Assembly: GCA_965652425.1 (NCBI GenBank)
Contig: CBFGVX010000024.1
Location: 1-36,435, forward strand
Length of the DNA: 36,435 bases
DNA from: JANSXG01 sp965652425
GTDB lineage: Bacteria > Planctomycetota > Phycisphaerae > Phycisphaerales > UBA1924
Direction of reading: 5' to 3'
The position numbers were made by a program, and so were the translations under genes. The notes beneath the pieces are model-generated. The model was not told where the DNA came from. It was given only the letters and a program-made list of their open reading frames with translations, and did no database searches. This document shows positions 14,855-21,917 of the stretch, piece after piece (within the stretch, counting starts at the first letter, position 1; each line of letters starts with the position of its first letter).

Positions 14855-15760
14855 ATGGCACGACGACACAAGCATACATTCTGGCACGATTTCCGGAAAT
14901 TTTTCGTTCGCGGGCTGGTCATTCTCCTGCCGTCTCTGCTGACGCTGGCGATCCTGCTCTGGGCGTACAACTTCCTGAAGAGCAATATCGCCGAACCGAT
15001 CAACTGGGCGGTTCAGCGAGTGGTGATCGAGGCCACGCCGCAGGTGTACACGAACGAGTCGGATCGCCCGGTGTGGTACGAGGTGGAAGAGGAAGAGATC
15101 TTCAACCGTCTGCCGTTCAATGTTCGTCAGCGTGGGCAGTTGACTGACAATCAGCGTCGTGCGATCGAGCGGCAGATCCGAACGGATCAGCTCAAGGAAT
15201 ACTGGCAGAATCGCTGGTACCTGCAGGGTATCGGCTTCGCGGTGGCGATCATCGGGGTGTATCTGGCCGGTCTGCTGGTGGGCAACTACCTCGGTCGGCG
15301 CATCTACCTGCGTTTCGAGAGTTGGCTGATCCGAATCCCGATCATCAAGCAGGTGTACCCGAGCGTGAAGCAGATCGTCGATTTTCTGATCGGCGAGGAC
15401 AACGGGAGCAAGCTGCCGACGACCGGGCGCGTTGTGCTGGTGGAGTATCCGCGGAAGGGGATCTACACCGTCGGCCTGCTCACGGGCGGCACTCTGAAAT
15501 CGATCGAGAAGATCGCCGGGGAGCCGAGCGTGACGGTGTTCATCCCCTCCAGCCCGACCCCGTTCACGGGCTACACGATCAATCTCGCGGCCAGCGATGT
15601 CTTCCCGATCGACATCAGTTTCGACGAGGCGATCCGGTTCGTGGTTTCCGGGGGCGTGCTGGTTCCTGTGCGTGAACAGGTACCGGATTCCGGGAACCTC
15701 CCGTTGGATCCTCCGGTCATGGATGCTGCGGAAAACGATGAGCCGTCCGATCCTCGCTGA
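14855..15760 (+). CDS. DUF502 family membrane protein
   Basis: The 301-residue protein has the DUF502 signature: an N-terminal basic patch followed by FVRGLVILLPSLLTLAILLW as the first membrane segment (about 18-40). The second is GFAVAIIGVYLAGLLVGNYL (about 128-148), then the characteristic GRRIYLRFESWLIRIPIIKQ-VYPSVKQIVDFL helix and a C-terminal beta-rich part with FIPSSPTPFTGYTINL. DUF502 proteins are widespread in bacteria and in plants (COV family), with no settled molecular role. About 85 residues between the two membrane segments form a charged, probably periplasmic loop that is longer than usual. The acidic tail (last 20 residues) is not conserved-looking. It precedes hpf by 79 nt. 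Confidence 0.9.
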   Translation: MARRHKHTFWHDFRKFFVRGLVILLPSLLTLAILLWAYNFLKSNIAEPINWAVQRVVIEATPQVYTNESDRPVWYEVEEEEIFNRLPFNVRQRGQLTDNQRRAIERQIRTDQLKEYWQNRWYLQGIGFAVAIIGVYLAGLLVGNYLGRRIYLRFESWLIRIPIIKQVYPSVKQIVDFLIGEDNGSKLPTTGRVVLVEYPRKGIYTVGLLTGGTLKSIEKIAGEPSVTVFIPSSPTPFTGYTINLAASDVFPIDISFDEAIRFVVSGGVLVPVREQVPDSGNLPLDPPVMDAAENDEPSDPR

Positions 15761-15783
15761 CGGCAGAGCCCACACGGTGCGGT

Positions 15784-15789
15784 TACACT
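15784..15789 (+). promoter_or_regulatory. candidate -10 element before hpf (TACACT)
   Basis: TACACT lies 50 nt before the hpf ATG (15840), which itself has a good Shine-Dalgarno site. This would start the hpf-ptsN-ptsH unit independently of the DUF502 gene. Confidence 0.4.
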
Positions 15790-15839
15790 TGCCGTTCGCG
15801 ATGCCCGGGTCGGGCATTGAGTTCGGAGGATCGAAGACG

Positions 15840-16139
15840 ATGCGGATCGAAGTGACCGGCCGACACATGGACTTGACCGAAGCGATCAAATCGCAGGTGG
15901 TCGAGAAAGCACAACGCCTCCCGAAGTACTACGACGGGGTGCAGGAAATCGATATCGTGATCGAGCAGGTGCCTTCGACCGGCTTCCATGTGGAACTGCA
16001 TGTGGACAGCGAGAAGCACGATACCTTTGTCGCCAGAGCAGAGGGCACCGATATGTACGGGTGCCTGGACGCCTGCATCAATAAGATGACCCGTCAGTTG
16101 ACCGATTTCAAGGAAAAGCTCAAGAACAGCAAGCGCTGA
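15840..16139 (+). CDS. hpf: ribosome hibernation promoting factor (HPF/RaiA, short form)
   Basis: HPF binds the small ribosomal subunit near the mRNA channel in stationary phase and silences ribosomes. The 99-residue protein corresponds to the short form: MRIEVTGRHMDLTEAIKSQV, KAQRLPKYYDGVQEIDIVIE, HVELHVDSEKHDTFVARAEG and a helix ending TRQLTDFKEKLKNSKR. The long-form C-terminal dimerisation domain is absent, so it should pair 70S ribosomes only with a partner factor, if at all. The start is ATG 15840 with GGAGG at 15825-15829 (10-nt spacing); the open frame upstream is the shadow of the DUF502 gene. ptsN follows after 49 nt, the same neighbour as in the proteobacterial rpoN-hpf-ptsN operon. 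Confidence 0.95.
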   Translation: MRIEVTGRHMDLTEAIKSQVVEKAQRLPKYYDGVQEIDIVIEQVPSTGFHVELHVDSEKHDTFVARAEGTDMYGCLDACINKMTRQLTDFKEKLKNSKR

Positions 16140-16188
16140 GCACCCGACGGGTCCATACGAGCGGCTGGAGAGCCGGAGAACACCACCG

Positions 16189-16665
16189 ATGAAGATGCAA
16201 GATATTGTTTCCAAGCAGTCCGTGATCGCCCGACTGGAATCCGACACCCGCGATGAGGTCATCAAGGAACTGGTCGATGCGCTGATCAGAGCCGGCAAGG
16301 CCGATGAAGCGCTGCGATCGGACCTGATCGCCAAGGTGCTCGAGCGGGAAAAGCGTGGCTCGACGGGTTTCGGCAAGGGTGTGGCCGTTCCCCATGTGAA
16401 GCACCCCGATGTTGAGACCATGTTTGCGGCGGTAGGGATCAGCGAGACCGGGGTGGACTTCGATGCACTGGACAAGCAGCCGGTGTACTCGTTTATTCTT
16501 CTGCTCTCGCCTTTGAGCAGGCCCGACGAGCACCTGCAGGCGATGGAGGTCATCTTCAAAAACCTGAATCAGGACAGCTTCAGGAGATTCCTGCGTCAGT
16601 CGTCCAGCGCCGAGGATGTGATGACCCTGCTCGAAGACGCCGACAACGAGGATTTGCCGGCCTGA
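16189..16665 (+). CDS. ptsN: PTS IIA-like protein PtsN (EIIA-Ntr type)
   Basis: The 158-residue protein is a fructose/mannitol-type EIIA domain. The phosphoacceptor is His69 in GKGVAVPHVKH, preceded by the typical EREKRGSTGFG. FILLLSPLSRPDEHLQAMEV near 97-116 and a final helix with LRQSSSAEDVMTLLED complete the fold. Without an EIIB/EIIC permease in the window and next to hpf, it is more likely a regulatory EIIA-Ntr than a sugar transporter part. Start ATG 16189 has CCGGAG upstream with about 12-nt spacing. ptsH follows 55 nt downstream, so the phosphate donor is encoded in the same unit. The target of its regulation is unknown here; no rpoN or rapZ is present. Confidence 0.93.
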   Translation: MKMQDIVSKQSVIARLESDTRDEVIKELVDALIRAGKADEALRSDLIAKVLEREKRGSTGFGKGVAVPHVKHPDVETMFAAVGISETGVDFDALDKQPVYSFILLLSPLSRPDEHLQAMEVIFKNLNQDSFRRFLRQSSSAEDVMTLLEDADNEDLPA

Positions 16666-16720
16666 GGGTCGGTCCACGGCGTACACCGGAGTTTCACCCG
16701 GTCCCGCTCGGAAGGCAGCT

Positions 16721-17002
16721 ATGTCGAAGACCGCGACATCCCGGGTCACGGTGTCGAACCGTCTGGGGCTTCACGCACGCCCCGCGATGGAGTTTGTGGA
16801 ATGCGCGAACACCTACGCCTGCGAGGTGCGGGTTCGGCGGGTGGATGCCGATGAGATCGTCGACGGCAAATCGATCATGCAGATGATGCTGCTCGCCGCC
16901 ACGGTCGGGACGGAACTGGAGATCGTCTGCGAGGGGGATGACGCCCAGACTGCGTGTGATTCGCTTGTCGAACTCGTCACGGGCGGATTCGGCGAGGCCT
17001 GA
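16721..17002 (+). CDS. ptsH: phosphocarrier protein HPr/NPr
   Basis: HPr relays phosphate from Enzyme I to EIIA proteins. The 93-residue protein has the active-site His18 in NRLGLHARPAMEF and a regulatory-site-like Ser51 in IVDGKSIMQMMLLAA, the equivalent of Ser46 that HPr kinase modifies in other bacteria. A GGAAGG site precedes ATG 16721. It closes the hpf-ptsN-ptsH run; Enzyme I (ptsI) is not in the window and neither is hprK, so the phosphorylation route is inferred. It converges on murA with 24 nt between the stops. Confidence 0.96.
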   Translation: MSKTATSRVTVSNRLGLHARPAMEFVECANTYACEVRVRRVDADEIVDGKSIMQMMLLAATVGTELEIVCEGDDAQTACDSLVELVTGGFGEA

Positions 17003-17026
17003 TCGGGTATCCGCCGTCGGGATCGG

Positions 17027-18352
17027 TCAGACCAGCGGGGCGAGTTCCTTTTCATCCACGCGCTCGATGCTCGCGCCGAGGGCGCGGAGTTGGTCTTCCA
17101 TCCGCTCGTAGCCCCGGTCGAGGTGGTAGACGCGCCGGATGACGGTTTCGCCACGGGCGGCGAGCCCGGCGAGCACCAAGGAAGCGGAAGCACGGAGGTC
17201 TGAGGCCATGACCGGTGCGCCGACGAGCTGCTTCACCCCCGAGACCACGACCGTGGACCCCTGGCGGAAGAGGTTCGCGCCCATGCGCGACAGCTCCGCG
17301 ACATGCAGGAAGCGCTGCTCGTAGATCCGCTCGGTGATGACGCTGTTGCCGTCGGCGGTGCAGGCCAGGGCCATGAGCTGGGCCTGCAAGTCGGTCGGGA
17401 AGCCCGGGTGGGGCTGTGTGGAGACGGTGGTGGGGGTGATGCGGTCGGCCGCAGCGACTTCGATCGTGCGTCGCATCGGGTCCGAGCCGTCGTCGATCGC
17501 GTGGATGTCGACACCCATGCGCTCGAACTGGTCGTGTGCCGCGATCAGCGCATCGGCGGGGTAGTTGCTGATGCGCAGGGGGCTGCGGGTGATGGCGGCG
17601 GCGACGACATAGGTGCCGGCTTCGATCCGATCGGGGATGACCCGGTGATCGGCACCGCCGAGCGCCTCGACACCGTGGATCGTGATGCGAGGCGTACCCG
17701 CTCCCTTGATCCGTGCGCCCATCGCGTTGAGCAGTTTCGCCACATCGACCACCTCGGGTTCGCACGCGGCGTTCTCGATGATGGTCGTGCCCTCGGCGAG
17801 GGTGGCGGCGGACATGACATTGGCGGTTCCCAGGACCGTCGGACCGAACGCCCCGCCGAGGAAGATGGTGTTGCCGATCAAACGCCCTGTCGAGGGGACG
17901 CGAGCGACCACATCGCCTCCCTCCAAGGTGATCTCGGCGCCGAGGGCGCGCAGGCCTCGAAGGTGCAGGTCGATGGGTCGATCGCCGATCGCGCAGCCGC
18001 CGGGCATGGAGACCCGTGCCTCGCCTCGACGAGCCAGCATCGGACCGAGAACGCAGATGCTGGCGCGCATGGTGCGGACGATGTCGTAGGGGGCGGTCGA
18101 GAGGGTTTCGTCCTCGGCCATGAGGGTGATGCAGCGGTGGCCGTCGGAATCGTGCTCGTCGACGGAGCAGCCGAGCCGCTCGAGCAGACTGAGCATGTTC
18201 GAGATATCGGCGAGGCGGGGGACATGGCGGAGGGTGACCGGCTGATCGCTGAGCAGTGCCGCGGCCATGAGCGGCAGGCAGGCGTTCTTGGACCCGTTGA
18301 CCTCGATCCGGCCTCCGAGTGCTGCTCCTCCGTGTATGACGAATGCGTCCAT
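17027..18352 (-). CDS. murA: UDP-N-acetylglucosamine 1-carboxyvinyltransferase MurA
   Basis: MurA transfers enolpyruvate from PEP to UDP-GlcNAc, the committed step of peptidoglycan synthesis. The 441-residue protein has the two-domain EPSP-synthase-like fold. Lys22 lies in NGSKNACLPLMAAAL, the catalytic Cys120 in SMPGGCAIGDRPIDLHL (Cys115 in E. coli numbering), and the catalytic Asp in HPGFPTDLQAQ. Near the C-terminus are GANLFRQGSTVVVSGV and ASDLRASASLVLAGLAA. Because the loop residue is Cys and not Asp, the fosfomycin-binding residue is present. The frame stays open upstream to 18751 but that sequence is not protein-like, so ATG 18352 is the start. It is a single gene between the convergent ptsH and the divergent fibro-slime gene, and it shows that this lineage has the peptidoglycan entry enzyme. 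Confidence 0.98.
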   Translation of the reverse strand: MDAFVIHGGAALGGRIEVNGSKNACLPLMAAALLSDQPVTLRHVPRLADISNMLSLLERLGCSVDEHDSDGHRCITLMAEDETLSTAPYDIVRTMRASICVLGPMLARRGEARVSMPGGCAIGDRPIDLHLRGLRALGAEITLEGGDVVARVPSTGRLIGNTIFLGGAFGPTVLGTANVMSAATLAEGTTIIENAACEPEVVDVAKLLNAMGARIKGAGTPRITIHGVEALGGADHRVIPDRIEAGTYVVAAAITRSPLRISNYPADALIAAHDQFERMGVDIHAIDDGSDPMRRTIEVAAADRITPTTVSTQPHPGFPTDLQAQLMALACTADGNSVITERIYEQRFLHVAELSRMGANLFRQGSTVVVSGVKQLVGAPVMASDLRASASLVLAGLAARGETVIRRVYHLDRGYERMEDQLRALGASIERVDEKELAPLV

Positions 18353-18644
18353 GCTCGCGGTGTTCTCCGTGTGCTGAATCCCCCCTTGGCGTGGGGCTGG
18401 GAGGGAATGATCGGGCGGGCGTCGGTGTCGGCGCGACCGTCCGATCATATCGGCGTTCTGAGCGGTTGGAGGACAACCCTGAGGACGGTGCGGCCGGGGG
18501 GTTGCCCAGAACGCACAGACCGGCGTGTGGAGTTGAGTTTGAGGGCTGATCGCCTTGGAGCCACCAGCGCGAATCGTACCTTTGGGTGATTCGTGTTTTC
18601 CCCGGTTCCGCGCCGGTCGCGGCACCCTACAGGTGGAGGTTGGT
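18353..18644. other. divergent intergenic region between murA and the fibro-slime gene (292 nt)
   Basis: I find no protein-like frame or RNA gene here. A perfect 5-3-5 inverted repeat (CCGAT-CAT-ATCGG, 18441-18453) contains TATGAT on the minus strand (18444-18449), a possible -10 for murA about 91 nt before its ATG. For the plus gene TACCTT (18577-18582) is the nearest -10-like hexamer. Both are weak, with no good -35 boxes. Confidence 0.5.
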
Positions 18645-19577
18645 ATGAAAGGCAACTCTATGAAACAGACCATCCTTACCGCCCTCGGCCTGATCACCGC
18701 CGCGGGCTTCACGCTCGCTTTGATCCCGCAGGACGCCGATGCTCGGGCCACGATGGCCCAGGAGGATCAGTTCGCGAAACTCCCGATGTCGATCGAACTG
18801 ACCGGTGTCGTTCGCGACTTCAAGGCCCACGGCACCACCAACGGCCATCCGGATTTTCAGCGGTACAACCGTGGACACACGGTCGGGCTTGTCGAGGATT
18901 ACCTCGACGATGACGGCAAGCCGGTCCTCAAGGACACCAAGGGCAAGCGTGTCGGCACGCAGTACCGAGATCGCAAGGGCAACAACATCAACCCGGCGAT
19001 GTTCAGCTCGGAGCTCGGTGACCGTCAGGGGTCGCTCTCGAACCAGAGCGGTGCGTCGATCACCTCTGCGGAGTCGTTCCGCAGCTGGTTCCGTGATGAT
19101 CCGCGGTACAACCTGTCCATGACGCATAACATCGTGCTCGAGCGTCAGCCGGGGACGAACAAGTATGTGTTCCACCAGCACGACGACGACAGCAAGGCCG
19201 GGATCCAGGGGTTCTTCCCCGCCGACGGCAAGCTCTGGAACGACCACAACCAGCAGTACGGGCACAACTACTACCTGACCTTCGAGCTCGAAACCGAGTT
19301 CATCTACCAGGAGGGTCAGGAGCAGGTCTTCACCTTCGTCGGTGACGACGATGTCTGGGTGTTCATCAACGGCGAACTCGTCATCGACCTCGGCGGCGTG
19401 CACGGCGCGGTGAGCCAGACGATCGACCTGTCGCGTCTGGGACTCGACGACGGTCAGCGGTGCTCGCTGGTGCTCTTCTTCGCCGAGCGGCACACGACCC
19501 GGTCCAACTTCCGCGTGGAGACCACGCTGAACCTCCGCACGGCGGAGCTGCCCAATACCTTCAATCTGTACGACTGA
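18645..19577 (+). CDS. secreted fibro-slime domain protein
   Basis: The 310-residue protein has a signal peptide (MKQTILTALGLITAAGFTLA, cleavage probably near ADARA) and then a single fibro-slime domain with the PA14-like core. The domain shows IELTGVVRDFKAHG, FRSWFRDDPRYNLSM, the central YYLTFELETEFIYQEGQEQV and FTFVGDDDVWVFINGELVID-LGGVHG, and a final RLGLDDGQRCSLVLFFAERHTTRSNFRVET. Fibro-slime domains are known from Fibrobacter fibre-digestion proteins, slime-mould prespore proteins and planctomycetes; carbohydrate binding or adhesion is often supposed but not proven. The start is fixed by a perfect GGAGGT at 18635-18640, 4 nt before ATG 18645 (19 nt before ATG 18660). A terminator follows directly, so it is a stand-alone gene. 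No PEP-CTERM or other sorting tail is seen at the C-terminus. Confidence 0.92.
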   Translation: MKGNSMKQTILTALGLITAAGFTLALIPQDADARATMAQEDQFAKLPMSIELTGVVRDFKAHGTTNGHPDFQRYNRGHTVGLVEDYLDDDGKPVLKDTKGKRVGTQYRDRKGNNINPAMFSSELGDRQGSLSNQSGASITSAESFRSWFRDDPRYNLSMTHNIVLERQPGTNKYVFHQHDDDSKAGIQGFFPADGKLWNDHNQQYGHNYYLTFELETEFIYQEGQEQVFTFVGDDDVWVFINGELVIDLGGVHGAVSQTIDLSRLGLDDGQRCSLVLFFAERHTTRSNFRVETTLNLRTAELPNTFNLYD

Positions 19578-19618
19578 TCGAAGATCGATCGGCCGCACAG
19601 TTCGGGGTCACACTCAGG

Positions 19619-19648
19619 CGACGCGTCCTCACCGGGGCGCGTCGTTTT
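19619..19648 (+). terminator. intrinsic terminator after fibro-slime gene
   Basis: CGACGCG (19619-19625) pairs with CGCGTCG (19638-19644) and is followed by TTTT. The stem can extend by three pairs (one G-U), leaving a 6-nt loop. It lies 41 nt past the stop, before a convergent gene. Confidence 0.85.
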
Positions 19649-19660
19649 CTGTTGGGCTGT

Positions 19661-20089
19661 TCAGGGTTCGGTGGGGAGGGATCGTGCGACCCAGCCGTTC
19701 ATGCCGTCGCGCATGAAGTAGACCCGCTTGTAGCCCGCCTTGATGAGTCGCTTCGTGAGCGCGATGGCGGTGGCGGAACCGGGGTCCTGGCCGTAGACGA
19801 TGATCTCGCGGGCCTGCCGGACTCGGGCCGGAGCGTTCTCGGCATCGAAGGAGCGGATATCGACATGCATGGAGCCGGGGATCCGGCGTTCGGCGTGTTC
19901 GGCGGCCGATCGGGCATCGAGATACAGCACATCCTTGCGCGATTCGTAGGACCGTGCGGCATCGGCGATGGCGATGTTGGTGATCGCGGTGTCAGACACG
20001 GTTTTGGTGCAACCTGAGATCCCGATGAGGGTGAACAGGGAGAGGATGCACAGGATTACCCGTAACTGTGTGGTCTGGCTGGTCGGCAT
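19661..20089 (-). CDS. rhodanese-fold lipoprotein lacking the catalytic Cys
   Basis: The 142-residue protein has a lipoprotein signal (RVILCILSLFTLIGISGC, lipid Cys27) followed by one rhodanese domain: DVLYLDARSAAEHAERRIPG (about 53-72), SMHVDIRSF, REIIVYGQDPGSATAIAL and KAGYKRVYFMRDGMNGW. In active rhodaneses the residue after the VY strand is the sulfur-carrying Cys in a CxxGxR-like loop; here it is Gly100, so sulfurtransferase activity is unlikely. It may bind an anion or a protein partner. The open frame extends to 20371 but the upstream part is out of character; ATG 20089 has no ribosome site but a TATCCT hexamer ends 6 nt before it. It is divergent from the DsbD-alpha gene (73-nt gap). 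Confidence 0.88.
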   Translation of the reverse strand: MPTSQTTQLRVILCILSLFTLIGISGCTKTVSDTAITNIAIADAARSYESRKDVLYLDARSAAEHAERRIPGSMHVDIRSFDAENAPARVRQAREIIVYGQDPGSATAIALTKRLIKAGYKRVYFMRDGMNGWVARSLPTEP

Positions 20090-20095
20090 GGTCAC

Positions 20096-20101
20096 AGGAT
20101 A
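20096..20101 (-). promoter_or_regulatory. candidate -10 element, leaderless type (TATCCT)
   Basis: TATCCT on minus ends 6 nt before the ATG of the rhodanese-fold lipoprotein (20089). The same hexamer, 8 nt before a start codon, precedes the dinB-like gene. No Shine-Dalgarno sequence is present. Confidence 0.4.
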
Positions 20102-20162
20102 CCGGTAAATGGGGAGCGGGTTGAGTGGAATCATCTTCCGACCAGTGCGTTGAATACGAACC

Positions 20163-21104
20163 ATGACCCGCATGAGACCATCCCGCATGTTCACAGCCGC
20201 CACCCTCGCCATGGCCTTCTTGGCCGTCTCGGCCGCTTCCGGGCAGCCATCGGGCTTCTCCAGCGGTAACTCATTGGTTCGGGCTTCGGTGCATGCCGAG
20301 CATACGACCGTTGGGCCGGATGCTCCGACCTCGCTCGCTCTGCGGTTTGCCATCCAGCCGGGCTGGCACACCTATTGGAAAAATCCGGGCGATACCGGGG
20401 CGGCGATGTCGGTGACTTACCAGGGGCCCGAATGGGCCGAACTTGGAGAACTGATCTGGCCGGTTCCCGAGCGGTACACCTCGCCGGGTGACCTCTTGGA
20501 CTTCGTGCACGAGGGGGCCCCGATTCTGCTCGCCCCGCTCAGTATCGATCGGGAGGCGTGGGAGGAAGCGGGCCGACCTGAGTCGCTGAATTTCGAACTC
20601 GATTGCGAATGGTTCGTTTGCAAGGATGTCTGCCTGCTCGGCATGCAGACGCTGTCCATGGAATTGCCGGTCGATCCACAGGCCTTGGCGGATCGTCCGG
20701 TGGATCCCGAGCGTGCCTCGCTGTTTCGTCAGGCGCGGCAACGGTTTCCGGTTCCTCGCCAGGATGTCCCACGGGACGCATTCAACGCGGCGTTCAATGA
20801 AGGCCGGCTGACGATCCGGGCCGCAGGAGCGACTCGGCTTACTTTTTTCCCCGCCAGATCCGATGCGATGGCTCTGCCGCTGGACTCCTTGAACGAGGGG
20901 CAGCGCGAAGGTGACCGACTCGTGATCCGATACCGCGACGAGGCGTCCGAAGCGGAGCACCTGGAAGGGGTGCTGGTGATCGAGCGTCGGGAGGGCGAGA
21001 GCGGTCCGGTCCGCAAAATGGCGTACGAGGTCCGTGTTCCGGTTACGAAACAAGGCGAGGTGCCTGAACAAGATGGTGAGTCCGGAACACAGGGTTCGGA
21101 TTGA
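20163..21104 (+). CDS. free-standing DsbD N-terminal (alpha) domain-like protein
   Basis: The 313-residue protein has a signal peptide (MFTAATLAMAFLAVSAASGQ) and a domain matching the DsbD alpha/DsbC-like family (PF11412 type): FAIQPGWHTYWKNPGDTGAA (about 62-81), IWPVPERYTSPG and LDCEWFVCKDVCLLG, with Cys148, Cys153 and Cys157. In DsbD this domain passes electrons to periplasmic disulfide proteins. Here the membrane transporter domain and the C-terminal thioredoxin domain of DsbD are absent, and the C-terminal 140 residues are soluble and not recognised. An unlinked CcdA-type partner may supply electrons, which is inference. It lies 96 nt upstream of a secreted peroxiredoxin-like gene on the same strand, so a shared role in periplasmic redox is plausible. 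Confidence 0.85.
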   Translation: MTRMRPSRMFTAATLAMAFLAVSAASGQPSGFSSGNSLVRASVHAEHTTVGPDAPTSLALRFAIQPGWHTYWKNPGDTGAAMSVTYQGPEWAELGELIWPVPERYTSPGDLLDFVHEGAPILLAPLSIDREAWEEAGRPESLNFELDCEWFVCKDVCLLGMQTLSMELPVDPQALADRPVDPERASLFRQARQRFPVPRQDVPRDAFNAAFNEGRLTIRAAGATRLTFFPARSDAMALPLDSLNEGQREGDRLVIRYRDEASEAEHLEGVLVIERREGESGPVRKMAYEVRVPVTKQGEVPEQDGESGTQGSD

Positions 21105-21134
21105 AAAAGACTTCTTTCTGCGGCACGGCGTGCG

Positions 21135-21140
21135 TACGCT
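21135..21140 (+). promoter_or_regulatory. candidate -10 element before the peroxiredoxin-like gene (TACGCT)
   Basis: TACGCTTTCCG resembles the TACACTCTCCG string seen upstream of rplS and the DUF502 gene. It lies 60 nt before ATG 21201, which has its own AAGGAG site. Confidence 0.35.
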
Positions 21141-21200
21141 TTCCGCGTTCGATTGAGTGACCCCGCCGGCCCCATCCGGGTCGGCCCGAAGGAGAACACG

Positions 21201-21848
21201 ATGAAGAAGAGCTCGAAACTCGGATTTGCAGGATTGTTCGCCGCCGGTGTGGCTGCGCTGGGCATGTCGGTCGCGACCGCGGCTCAGAGCACCGATGCGA
21301 AAGCGAAGGTCGGCGAGAAGGCACCGGACTTCACGCTGAGCGCGATGCAGGACGACAAGCAGCACACGCTGAGCGATTACACCAAGGACGGCAAGATCGT
21401 CGTCCTCGAGTGGTTCGCTCCGGACTGCCCCTATGTCGTGAAGCACTACCAGGACACCGAGAAGTCCACGATCAACAACCTGATCAAGGAGTTCAGCGAC
21501 AAGGATGTGGTCTTCCTCGCGATCAATTCCTCGCACAGCGGCCACCCCTACGGCGGCAAGGACCGCAACATGGAGCGCATCGGCGAGTGGAAGATCGAGC
21601 ATCCGATGCTCGTTGATGCGAACGGGCAGGTCGGCAAGGCCTACGGGGCGCGCACGACGCCGCACATGTACATCATCGACACCGACGGCGTGCTTCGTTA
21701 CGCCGGCGGTCTGGACAACGACAGCAGCGCTCGCGGCATCGGCGATGTGAATTATGTCCGTCAGGCCCTGACGGAGATTCTCGCCGGAGAGACCGTCACC
21801 GTCACCGAAGCCCGTCCCTACGGCTGCAGCGTGAAGTACGCGAACTGA
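21201..21848 (+). CDS. secreted thioredoxin-fold, peroxiredoxin-like protein
   Basis: The 215-residue protein has a signal peptide (MKKSSKLGFAGLFAAGVAAL, ending near TAAQ) and a redoxin domain: GEKAPDFTLSAMQ, VVLEWFAPDCPYVVKHY with a single active-site Cys76, VVFLAINSSHSGHPYGG, and ARTTPHMYIIDTDGVLRYAG with the cis-Pro loop. The C-terminal PYGCSVKY (Cys209) matches the GCSIKW ending I know from the PRX-like1 group of the AhpC/TSA superfamily. It is therefore probably a periplasmic thiol peroxidase or reductase, with the substrate unknown. Start ATG 21201 has AAGGAG at 21189-21194 (6-nt spacing). It is followed by a TTCG-loop terminator. Confidence 0.9.
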   Translation: MKKSSKLGFAGLFAAGVAALGMSVATAAQSTDAKAKVGEKAPDFTLSAMQDDKQHTLSDYTKDGKIVVLEWFAPDCPYVVKHYQDTEKSTINNLIKEFSDKDVVFLAINSSHSGHPYGGKDRNMERIGEWKIEHPMLVDANGQVGKAYGARTTPHMYIIDTDGVLRYAGGLDNDSSARGIGDVNYVRQALTEILAGETVTVTEARPYGCSVKYAN

Positions 21849-21876
21849 TCGTCTGTCGATCAGCACCTGCGCAATG

Positions 21877-21903
21877 AAAAGCCCGGCTTCGGCCGGGCTT
21901 TTT
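21877..21903. terminator. bidirectional intrinsic terminator with TTCG tetraloop
   Basis: GCCCGGC (21881-21887) and GCCGGGC (21892-21898) flank a C(TTCG)G tetraloop, with five T residues on the plus side and four A residues on the other. It lies between two convergent genes and can end transcription from both. Confidence 0.92.
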
Positions 21904-21917
21904 CGTGGGCTGAGTGT

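Noticed and set aside
18353..18751. Upstream extension of murA (open frame to 18751)
   Set aside because: The translated stretch is Pro/Arg-rich with no MurA similarity and would run into the fibro-slime gene; ATG 18352 gives the exact family N-terminus.
20271..21866. 531-residue open frame on minus across the DsbD-alpha and peroxiredoxin-like genes
   Set aside because: It spans two well-supported genes and an intergenic gap on the other strand, with no domain pattern.
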